64,000 nucleotides of DNA from Protonemura montana. Taxonomy: Eukaryota; Arthropoda; Insecta; Plecoptera; Nemouridae. The notes beneath the pieces are model-generated. The model worked only from the letters and a program-made list of their open reading frames with translations. It made no database searches and had not been told where the DNA came from. Location of the stretch: assembly GCA_947568835.1 (NCBI GenBank), contig OX387605.1, forward strand, positions 124,001 through 188,000. The letters are read 5' to 3'. Shown piece after piece: positions 52,701 through 64,000 of the stretch (positions within the stretch are counted from its first letter, which is position 1; each line of letters starts with the position of its first letter). Position numbers and translations under genes: made by a program.

Positions 52701-55700
52701 GCATTGTCACTATCTGGGCCAGCACTAGCCAAGCATTGTCACTATCTGGGCCAGCACTAGCCAAGCATTGTCACTATCTGGGCTAGCACTAGCCAAGCAT
52801 TGTCACTATCTGGGCCAGCACTAGCCAAGCATTGTCACTATCTGGGCCAGCACTAGCCAAGCATTGTCACTATCTGGGCTAGCACTAGCCAAGCATTGTC
52901 ACTATCTGGGCCAGCACTAGCCAAGCATTGTCACTATCTGGGCTAGCACTAGCCAAGCATTGTCACTATCTGGGCCAGCACTAGCCAAGCATTGTCACTA
53001 TCTGGGCTAGCACTAGCCAAGCATTGTCACTATCTGGGCCAGCACTAGCCAAGCATTGTCACTATCTGGGCTAGCACTAGCCAAGCATTGTCACTATCTG
53101 GGCCAGCACTAGCCAAGCATTGTCACTATCTGGGCCAGCACTAGCCAAGCATTGTCACTATCTGGGCTAGCACTAGCCAAGCATTGTCACTATCTGGGCC
53201 AGCACTAGCCAAGCATTGTCACTATCTGGGCCAGCACTAGCCAAGCATTGTCACTATCTGGGCCAGCACTAGCCAAGCATTGTCACTATCTGGGCCAGCA
53301 CTAGCCAAGCATTGTCACTATCTGGGCCAGCACTAGCCAAGCATTGTCACTATCTGGGCCAGCACTAGCCAAGCATTGTCACTATCTGGGCTAGCACTAG
53401 CCAAGCATTGTCACTTTCTGGGCCAGCACTAGCCAAGCATTGTCACTATCTGGGCTAGCCAAGCATTGTCACTATCTGGGCCAGCACTAGCCAAGCATTG
53501 TCACTATCTGGGCTAGCACTAGCCAAGCATTGTCACTATCTGGGCTAGCACTAGCCAAGCATTGTCACTATCTGGGCTAGCACTAGCCAAGCATTGTCAC
53601 TATCTGGGCCAGCACTAGCCAAGCATTGTCACTATCTGGGCCAGCACTAGCCAAGCATTGTCACTATCTGGGCTAGCACTAACCAAGCATTGTCACTATC
53701 TGGGCCAGCACTAGCCAAGCATTGTCACTATCTGGGCCAGCACTAGCCAAGCATTGTCACTATCTGGGCTAGCACTAGCCAAGCATTGTCACTATCTGGG
53801 CCAGCACTAGCCAAGCATTGTCACTATCTGGGCCAGCACTAGCCAAGCATTGTCACTATCTGGGCTAGCACTAGCCAAGCATTGTCACTATCTGGGCCAG
53901 CACTAGCCAAGCATTGTCACTATCTGGGCTAGCACTAGCCAAGCATTGTCACTATCTGGGCCAGCACTAGCCAAGCATTGTCACTATCTGGGCTAGCACT
54001 AGCCAAGCATTGTCACTATCTGGGCCAGCACTAGCCAAGCATTGTCACTATCTGGGCCAGCACTAGCCAAGCATTGTCACTATCTGGGCTAGCACTAGCC
54101 AAGCATTGTCACTATCTGGGCCAGCACTAGCCAAGCATTGTCACTATCTGGGCCAGCACTAGCCAAGCATTGTCACTATCTGGGCCAGCACTAGCCAAGC
54201 ATTGTCACTATCTGGGCCAGCACTAGCCAAGCATTGTCACTATCTGGGCCAGCACTAGCCAAGCATTGTCACTATCTGGGCCAGCACTAGCCAAGCATTG
54301 TCACCATCTGGGCTAGCACTAGCCAAGCATTGTCACTTTCTGGGCCAGCACTAGCCAAGCATTGTCACTATCTGGGCTAGCCAAGCATTGTCACTATCTG
54401 GGCTAGCACTAGCCAAGCATTGTCACTATCTGGGCCAGCACTAGCCAAGCATTGTCACTATCTGGGCCAGCACTAGCCAAGCATTGTCACTATCTGGGCT
54501 AGCCAAGCATTGTCACTATCTGGGCCAGCACTAGCCAAGCATTGTCACTATCTGGGCCAGCACTAGCCAAGCATTGTCACTATCTGGGCCAGCACTAGCC
54601 AAGCATTGTCACTATCTGGGCCAGCACTAGCCAAGCATTGTCACTATCTGGGCTAGCCAAGCATTGTCACTATCTGGGCCAGCACTAGCCAAGCATTGTC
54701 ACTATCTGGGCCAGCACTAGCCAAGCATTGTCACTATCTGGGCTAGCACTAGCCAAGCATTGTCACTATCTGGGCTAGCACTAGCCAAGCATTGTCACTA
54801 TCTGGGCCAGCACTAGCCAAGCATTGTCACTATCTGGGCTAGCCAAGCATTGTCACTATCTGGGCCAGCACTAGCCAAGCATTGTCACTATCTGGGCTAG
54901 CCAAGCATTGTCACTATCTGGGCCAGCACTAGCCAAGCATTGTCACTATCTGGGCTAGCACTAGCCAAGCATTGTCACTATCTGGGCCAGCACTAGCCAA
55001 GCATTGTCACTATCTGGGCCAGCACTAGCCAAGCATTGTCACTATCTGGGCCAGCACTAGCCAAGCATTGTCACTATCTGGGCCAGCACTAGCCAAGCAT
55101 TGTCACTATCTGGGCCAGCACTAGCCAAGCATTGTCACTATCTGGGCCAGCACTAGCCAAGCTTTGTCACTATCTGGGCTAGCACTAGCCAAGCATTGTC
55201 ACTATCTGGGCCAGCACTAGCCAAGCATTGTCACTATCTGGGCCAGCACTAGCCAAGCATTGTCACTATCTGGGCTAGCACTAGCCAAGCATTGTCACTA
55301 TCTGGGCCAGCACTAGCCAAGCATTGTCACTATCTGGGCCAGCACTAGCCAAGCATTGACACTATCTGGGCTAGCACTAGCCAAGCATTGTCACTATCTG
55401 GGCCAGCTCTAGCCAAGCATTGTCACTATCTGGGCCAGCACTAGCCAAGCATTGTCACTATCTGGGCTAGCACTAGCCAAGCATTGTCACTATCTGGGCC
55501 AGCACTAACCAAGCATTGTCACTATCTGGGCCAGCACTAGCCAAGCATTGTCACTATCTGGGCTAGCACTAGCCAAGCATTGTCACTATCTGGGCCAGCA
55601 CTAGCCAAGCATTGTCACTATCTGGGCTAGCACTAGCCAAGCATTGTCACTATCTGGGCCAGCACTAGCCAAGCATTGTCACTATCTGGGCCAGCACTAG

Positions 55701-58700
55701 CCAAGCATTGTCACTATCTGGGCTAGCACTAGCCAAGCATTGTCACTATCTGGGCTAGCACTAGCCAAGCATTGTCACTATCTGGGCCAGCACTAGCCAA
55801 GCATTGTCACTATCTGGGCTAGCACTAGCCAAGCATTGTCACTATCTGGGCCAGCACTAGCCAAGCATTGTCACTATCTGGGCTAGCACTAGCCAAGCAT
55901 TGTCACTATCTGGGCCAGCACTAGCCAAGCATTGTCACTATCTGGGCTAGCACTAGCCAAGCATTGTCACTATCTGGGCTAGCACTAGCCAAGCATTGTC
56001 ACTATCTGGGCCAGCACTAACCAAGCATTGTCACTATCTGGGCCAGCACTAGCCAAGCATTGTCACTATCTGGGCCAGCACTAGCCAAGCATTGTCACTA
56101 TCTGGGCCAGCACTAGCCAAGCATTGTCACTATCTGGGCTAGCACTAGCCAAGCATTGTCACTATCTGGGCCAGCACTAGCCAAGCATTGTCACTATCTG
56201 GGCCAGCACTAGCCAAGCATTGTCACTATCTGGGCTAGCACTAGCCAAGCATTGTCACTATCTGGGCCAGCACAAGCCAAGCATTGTCACTATCTGGGCT
56301 AGCACTAGCCAAGCATTGTCACTATCTGGGCTAGCACTAGCCAAGCATTGTCACTATCTGGGCCAGCACTAGCCAAGCATTGTCACTATCTGGGCCAGCC
56401 AAGCATTGTCACTATCTGGGCTAGCACTAGCCAAGCATTGTCACTATCTGGGCTAGCACTAGCCAAGCATTGTCACTATCTGGGCCAGCACTAGCCAAGC
56501 ATTGTCACTATCTGGGCCAGCACTAGCCAAGCATTGTCACTATCTGGGCCAGCACTAGCCAAGCATTGTCACTATCTGGGCCAGCACTAGCCAAGCATTG
56601 TCACTATCTGGGCCAGCACTAGCCAAGCATTGTCACTATCTGGGCTAGCACTAGCCAAGCATTGTCACTATCTGGGCCAGCACTAGCCAAGCATTGTCAC
56701 TATCTGGGCCAGCACTAGCCAAGCATTGTCACTATCTGGGCTAGCACTAGCCAAGCATTGTCACTATCTGGGCTAGCACTAGCCAAGCATTGTCACTATC
56801 TGGGCTAGCACTAGCCAAGCATTATCACTATCTGGGCCAGCACTAGCCAAGCATTGTCACTATCTGGGCCAGCACTAGCCAAGCATTGTCACTATCTGGG
56901 CTAGCACTAGCCAAGCATTGTCACTATCTGGGCCAGCACTAGCCAAGCATTGTCACTATCTGGGCTAGCACTAGCCAAGCATTGTCACTATCTGGTCCAG
57001 CACTAGCCAAGCATTGTCACTATCTGGGCTAGCACTAGCCAAGCATTGTCACTATCTGGGCCAGCACTAGCCAAGCATTGTCACTATCTGGGCTAGCACT
57101 AGCCAAGCATTGTCACTATCTGGGCCAGCACTTGCCAAGCATTGTCACTATCTGGGCCAGCACTAGCCAAGCATTGTCACTATCTGGGCTAGCACTAGCC
57201 AAGCATTGTCACTATCTGGGCCAGCACTAGCCAAGCATTGTCACTATCTGGGCTAGCACTAGCCAAGCATTGTCACTATCTGGGCCAGCACTAGCCAAGC
57301 ATTGTCACTATCTGGGCTAGCCAAGCATTGTCACTATCTGGGCCAGCACTAGCCAAGCATTGTCACTATCTGGGCAGCACTAGCCAAGCATTGTCACTAT
57401 CTGGGCCAGCACTAGCCAAGCATTGTCACTATCTGGGCCAGCACTAGCCAAGCATTGTCACTATCTGGGCCAGCACTAGCCAAGCATTGTCACTATCTGG
57501 GCCAGCACTAGCCAAGCATTGTCACTATCTGGGCCAGCACTAGCCAAGCATTGTCACTATCTGGGCCAGCACTAGCCAAGCATTGTCACTATCTGGGCCA
57601 GCACTAGCCAAGCATTGTCACTATCTGGGCCAGCACTAGCCAAGCATTGTCACTATCTGGGCCAGCACTAGCCAAGCATTGTCACTATCTGGGCCAGCAC
57701 TAGCCAAGCATTGTCTCTATCTGGGCTAGCCAAGCATTGTCACTATCTGGGCCAGCACTAGCCAAGCATTGTCACTATCTGGGCCAGCACTAGCCAAGCA
57801 TTGTCACTATCTGGGCTAGCACTAGCCAAGCATTGTCACTATCTGGGCTAGCACTAGCCAAGCATTGTCACTATCTGGGCTAGCCAAGCATTGCCACTAT
57901 CTGGGCCAGCACTAGCCAAGCATTGTCACTATCTGGGCCAGCACTAGCCAAGCATTGTCACTATCTGGGCTAGCACTAGCCAAGCATTGTCACTATCTGG
58001 GCCAGCACTAGCCAAGCATTATCACTATCTGGGCTAGCACTAGCCAAGCATTATCACTATCTGGGCCAGCACTAGCCAAGCATTGTCACTATCTGGGCTA
58101 GCACTAGCCAAGCATTATCACTATCTGGGCTAGCACTAGCCAAGCATTGTCACTATCTGGGCCAGCACTAGCCAAGCATTGTCACTATCTGGGCCAGCAC
58201 TAGCCAAGCATTGTCACTATCTGGGCCAGCACTAGCCAAGCATTGTCACTATCTGGGCCAGCACTAGCCAAGCATTGTCACTATCTGGGCTAGCACTAGC
58301 CAAGCATTGTCACTATCTGGGCCAGCACTAGCCAAGCATTGTCACTATCTGGGCTAGCACTAGCCAAGCATTGTCACTATCTGGGCCAGCACTAGCCAAG
58401 CATTGTCACTATCTGGGCTAGCACTAGCCAAGCATTGTCACTATCTGGGCCAGCACTAGCCAAGCATTGTCACTATCTGGGCCAGCACTAGCCAAGCATT
58501 GTCACTATCTGGGCCAGCACTAGCCAAGCATTGTCACTATCTGGGCCAGCACTAGCCAAGCATTGTCACTATCTGGGCTAGCACTAGCCAAGCATTGTCA
58601 CTATCTGGGCCAGCACTAGCCAAGCATTGTCACTATCTGGGCCAGCACTAGCCAAGCATTGTCACTATCTGGGCTAGCACTAGCCAAGCATTGTCACTAT

Positions 58701-61700
58701 CTGGGCTAGCACTAGCCAAGCATTGTCACTATCTGGGCCAGCACTAGCCAAGCATTGTCACTATCTGGGCCAGCACTAGCCAAGCATTGTCACTATCTGG
58801 GCCAGCACTAGCCAAGCATTGTCACTATCTGGGCCAGCACTAGCCAAGCATTGTCACTATCTGGGCCAGCACTAGCCAAGCATTGTCACTATCTGGGCTA
58901 GCACTAGCCAAGCATTGTCACTATCTGGGCCAGCACTAGCCAAGCATTGTCACTATCTGGGCTAGCACTAGCCAAGCATTGTCACTATCTGGGCAAGCAC
59001 TAGCCAAGCATTGTCACTATCTGGGCCAGCACTAGCCAAGCATTGTCACTATCTGGGCCAGCACTAGCCAAGCATTGTCACTATCTGGGCCAGCACTAGC
59101 CAAGCATTGTCACTATCTGGGCTAGCACTAGCCAAGCATTGTCACTATCTGGGCTAGCACTAGCCAAGCATTGTCACTATCTGGGCCAGCACTAGCCAAG
59201 CATTGTCACTATCTGGGCCAGCACTAGCCAAGCATTGTCACTATCTGGGCCAGCACTAGCCAAGCATTGTCACTATCTGGGCTAGCACTAGCCAAGCATT
59301 GTCACTATCTGGGCTAGCACTAGCCAAGCATTGTCACTATCTGGGCCAGCACTAGCCAAGCATTGTCACTATCTGGGCCAGCACTAGCCAAGCATTGTCA
59401 CTATCTGGGCTAGCACTAGCCAAGCATTGTCACTATCTGGGCCAGCACTAGCCAAGCATTGTCACTATCTGGGCCAGCACTAGCCAAGCATTGTCACTAT
59501 CTGGGCCAGCACTAGCCAAGCATTGTCACTATCTGGGCTAGCACTAGCCAAGCATTGTCACTATCTGGGCTAGCACTAGCCAAGCATTGTCACTATCTGG
59601 GCCAGCACTAGCCAAGCATTGTCACTATCTGGGCCAGCACTAGCCAAGCATTGTCACTATCTGGGCTAGCACTAGCCAAGCATTGTCACTATCTGGGCCA
59701 GCACTAGCCAAGCATTGTCACTATCTGGGCCAGCACTAGCCAAGCATTGTCACTATCTGGGCCAGCACTAGCCAAGCATTGTCACTATCTGGGCTAGCAC
59801 TAGCCAAGCATTGTCACTATCTGGGCCAGCACTAGCCAAGCATTGTCACTATCTGGGCTAGCACTAGCCAAGCATTGTCACTATCTGGGCTAGCACTAGC
59901 CAAGCATTGTCACTATCTGGGCCAGCACTAGCCAAGCATTGTCACTATCTGGGCCAGCACTAGCCAAGCATTGTCACTATCTGGGCTAGCCAAGCATTGT
60001 CACTATCTGGGCCAGCACTAGCCAAGCATTGTCACTATCTGGGCCAGCACTAGCCAAGCATTGTCACTATCTGGGCTAGCACTAGCCAAGCATTGTCACT
60101 ATCTGGGCTAGCACTAGCCAAGCATTGTCACTATCTGGGCCAGCACTAGCCAAGCATTGTCACTATCTGGGCCAGCACTAGCCAAGCATTGTCACTATCT
60201 GGGCCAGCACTAGCCAAGCATTGTCACTATCTGGGCCAGCACTAGCCAAGCATTGTCACTATCTGGGCCAGCACTAGCCAAGCATTGTCACTATCTGGGC
60301 CAGCACTAGCCAAGCATTGTCTCTATCTGGGCTAGCCAAGCATTGTCACTATCTGGGCCAGCACTAGCCAAGCATTGTCACTATCTGGGCCAGCACTAGC
60401 CAAGCATTGTCACTATCTGGGCTAGCACTAGCCAAGCATTGTCACTATCTGGGCTAGCACTAGCCAAGCATTGTCACTATCTGGGCTAGCACTAGCCAAG
60501 CATTGTCACTATCTGGGCCAGCACTAGCCAAGCATTGTCACTATCTGGGCCAGCACTAGCCAAGCATTGTCACTATCTGGGCCAGCACTAGCCAAGCATT
60601 GTCACTATCTGGGCTAGCACTAGCCAAGCATTGTCACTATCTGGGCCAGCACTAGCCAAGCATTGTCACTATCTGGGCTAGCACTAGCCAAGCATTGTCA
60701 CTATCTGGGCCAGCACTAGCCAAGCATTGTCACTATCTGGGCCAGCACTAGCCAAGCATTGTCACTATCTGGGCCAGCACTAGCCAAGCATTGTCACTAT
60801 CTGGGCTAGCCAAGCATTGTCACTATCTGGGCCAGCACTAGCCAAGCATTGTCACTATCTGGGCCAGCACTAGCCAAGCATTGTCACTATCTGGGCTAGC
60901 ACTAGCCAAGCATTGTCACTATCTGGGCTAGCACTAGCCAAGCATTGTCACTATCTGGGCCAGCACTAGCCAAGCATTGTCACTATCTGGGCCAGCACTA
61001 GCCAAGCATTGTCACTATCTGGGCTAGCACTAGCCAAGCATTGTCACTATCTGGGCTAGCCAAGCATTGTCACTATCTGGGCTAGCACTAGCCAAGCATT
61101 GTCACTATCTGGGCCAGCACTAGCCAAGCATTGTCACTATCTGGGCCAGCACTAGCCAAGCATTGTCACTATCTGGGCCAGCACTAGCCAAGCATTGTCA
61201 CTATCTGGGCTAGCCAAGCATTGTCACTATCTGGGCCAGCACTAGCCAAGCATTGTCACTATCTGGGCCAGCACTAGCCAAGCATTGTCACTATCTGGGC
61301 CAGCACTAGCCAAGCATTGTCACTATCTGGGCCAGCACTAGCCAAGCATTGTCACTATCTGGGCCAGCACTAGCCAAGCATTGTCACTATCTGGGCCAGC
61401 ACTAGCCAAGCATTGTCACTATCTGGGCTAGCACTAGCCAAGCATTGTCACTATCTGGGCCAGCACTAGCCAAGCATTGTCACTATCTGGGCTAGCCAAG
61501 CATTGTCACTATCTGGGCCAGCACTAGCCAAGCATTGTCACTATCTGGGCAGCACTAGCCAAGCATTGTCACTATCTGGGCTAGCACTAGCCAAGCATTG
61601 TCACTATCTGGGCTAGCACTAGCCAAGCATTGTCACTATCTGGGCCAGCACTAGCCAAGCATTGTCACTATCTGGGCCAGCACTAGCCAAGCATTGTCAC

Positions 61701-64000
61701 TATCTGGGCCAGCACTAGCCAAGCATTGTCACTATCTGGGCCAGCACTAGCCAAGCATTGTCACTATCTGGTCCAGCACTAGCCAAGCATTGTCACTATC
61801 TGGGCCAGCACTAGCCAAGCATTGTCACTATCTGGGCCAGCATTAGCCAAGCATTGTCACTATCTGGGCCAGCACTAGCCAAGCATTGTCACTATCTGGG
61901 CCAGCACTAGCCAAGCATTGTCACTATCTGGGCCAGCACTAGCCAAGCATTGTCACTATCTGGGCTAGCCAAGCATTGTCACTATCTGGGCCAGCACTAG
62001 CCAAGCATTGTCACTATCTGGGCCAGCACTAGCCAAGCATTGTCACTATCTGGGCTAGCACTAGCCAAGCATTGTCACTATCTGGGCTAGCACTAGCCAA
62101 GCATTGTCACTATCTGGGCCAGCACTAGCCAAGCATTGTCACTATCTGGGCCAGCACTAGCCAAGCATTGTCACTATCTGGGCCAGCACTAGCCAAGCAT
62201 TGACACTATCTGGGCTAGCACTAGCCAAGCATTGTCACTATCTGGGCCAGCACTAGCCAAGCATTGTCACTATCTGGGCCAGCACTAGCCAAGCATTGTC
62301 ACTATCTGGGCCAGCACTAGCCAAGCATTGTCACTATCTGGGCTAGCACTAGCCAAGCATTATCACTATCTGGGCTAGCACTAGCCAAGCATTGTCACTA
62401 TCTGGGCCAGCACTAGCCAAGCATTGTCACTATCTGGGCTAGCCAAGCATTGTCACTATCTGGGCCAGCACTAGCCAAGCATTGTCACTATCTGGGCTAG
62501 CACTAGCCAAGCATTGTCACTATCTGGGCCAGCACTAGCCAAGCATTGTCACTATCTGGGCCAGCACTAGCCAAGCATTGTCACTATCTGGGCTAGCACT
62601 AGCCAAGCATTGTCACTATCTGGGCCAGCACTAGCCAAGCATTGTCACTATCTGGGCTAGCACTAGCCAAGCATTGTCACTATCTGGGCCAGCACTAGCC
62701 AAGCATTGTCACTATCTGGGCTAGCACTAGCCAAGCATTGTCACTATCTGGGCCAGCACTAGCCAAGCATTGTCACTATCTGGGCCAGCACTAGCCAAGC
62801 ATTGTCACTATCTGGGCTAGCACTAGCCAAGCATTGTCACTATCTGGGCTAGCACTAGCCAAGCATTGTCACTATCTGGGCCAGCACTAGCCAAGCATTG
62901 TCACTATCTGGGCCAGCACTAGCCAAGCATTGTCACTATCTGGGCCAGCACTAGCCAAGCATTGTCACTATCTGGGCCAGCACTAGCCAAGCATTGTCAC
63001 TATCTGGGCTAGCACTAGCTAAGCATTGTCACTATCTGGGCCAGCACTAGCCAAGCATTGTCACTATCTGGGCCAGCACTAGCCAAGCATTGTCACTATC
63101 TGGGCTAGCACTAGCCAAGCATTGTCACTATCTGGGCTAGCACTAGCCAAGCATTGTCACTATCTTGGCCAGCACTAGCCGAGCATTGTCACTATCTGGG
63201 CCAGCACTAGCCAAGTATTGTCACTATCTGGGCCAGCACTAGCCAAGCATTGTCACTATCTGGGCTAGCACTAGCCAAGCATTGTCACTATCTGGGCCAG
63301 CACTAGCCAAGCATTGTCACTATCTGGGCCAGCACTAGCCAAGCATTGTCACTATCTGGGCCAGCACTAGCCAAGCATTGTCACTATCTGGGCCAGCACT
63401 AGCCAAGCATTGTCACTATCTGGGCCAGCACTAGCCAAGCATTGTCACTATCTGGGCTAGCACTAGCCAAGCATTGTCACTATCTGGGCCAGCACTAGCC
63501 AAGCATTGTCACTATCTGGGCTAGCACTAGCCAAGCATTGTCACTATCTGGGCCAGCACTAGCCAAGCATTGTCACTATCTGGGCCAGCACTAGCCAAGC
63601 ATTGTCACTATCTGGGCCAGCACTAGCCAAGCATTGTCACTATCTGGGCTAGCACTAGCCAAGCATTGTCACTATCTGGGCCAGCACTAGCCAAGCATTG
63701 TCACTATCTGGGCCAGCACTAGCCAAGCATTGTCACTATCTGGGCTAGCACTAGCCAAGCATTGTCACTATCTGGGCCAGCACTAGCCAAGCATTGTCAC
63801 TATCTGGGCTAGCACTAGCCAAGCATTGTCACTATCTGGGCCAGCACTAGCCAAGCATTGTCACTATCTGGGCTAGCACTAGCCAAGCATTGTCACTATC
63901 TGGGCTAGCACTAGCCAAGCATTGTCACTATCTGGGCCAGCACTAGCCAAGCATTGTCACTATCTGGGCTAGCCAAGCATTGTCACTATCTGGGCTAGCC
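40741..64000. repeat. 32-bp satellite (roughly 730 copies), 23 kb, open at right edge
   Basis: Uninterrupted head-to-tail 32-bp units containing AAGCATTGTCACTATCTGGG and CAGCACTAGCC. The main polymorphism is GGG(C/T)C versus GGGCTAG: CCAGCACTAG or CTAGCACTAG. A 26-bp short unit lacking one six-base CACTAG-like block recurs many times. Rare variants (TTGACAC, AAGAATTG, CTGGACC, GGGCAAG) repeat exactly 3252 bp apart from about 42.3 to 47.4 kb, showing a higher-order duplication. No interruption by other DNA is seen. Confidence 0.98.

Overview
The window is nuclear DNA from an animal, most likely an arthropod. Three intron-containing host genes can be reconstructed with consistent splice phases. 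The translated WDR1 resembles fly flare/AIP1 more than vertebrate WDR1, as I recall those sequences. No species call is possible from sequence alone. By my rough tally about 38 kb of the 64 kb (near 60%) is tandem repeat; most of the rest is introns, the flanks of the three genes and old transposon debris.

Layout. (1) 1-2766: a 22-bp satellite that enters from outside the window. (2) 3305-9136, minus: WDR1/AIP1 (flare), 10 coding exons, 600 aa, a WD40 co-factor of cofilin in actin filament disassembly. (3) 9137-9338: a 202-bp divergent promoter holding a perfect SRF (CArG) site. (4) 9339-13515, plus: MRPL45, 6 coding exons, 323 aa, a mitochondrial large-subunit ribosomal protein; its last intron uses a GC donor. 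(5) 14919-35868, minus: an RGS12/loco homologue, 14 coding exons, 1254 aa as spliced here, with PDZ, PTB, RGS, Ras-binding and GoLoco modules and a C-terminal PDZ ligand. It is tail-to-tail with MRPL45. (6) 36.7-38.9 kb: Penelope-like and pogo-like transposon fossils. (7) 39586-39777: an unassigned possible terminal exon on the minus strand. (8) 40741-64000: one uninterrupted 32-bp satellite of about 23 kb that leaves the window and carries a 3252-bp higher-order duplication.

The three genes share no pathway as a unit. WDR1 and RGS12 both lie on human 4p16, so their proximity here may be old linkage. The introns carry many minisatellites, three of which descend from RNA polymerase III genes. 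One is a 52-bp array that repeats the 5' half of a tRNA-like sequence and ends in one full 72-nt tRNA-like copy. Two are 91-bp arrays derived from 5S rRNA, in opposite orientation on either side of the exons for the RGS core. A second theme is a hammerhead-ribozyme-like core (CTGAAGA, a short helix, GAAA) found in two unrelated repeat families. One copy sits at the tip of a near-perfect 75-bp inverted repeat that inserted into a pogo-like transposase fossil with a 15-bp target duplication.
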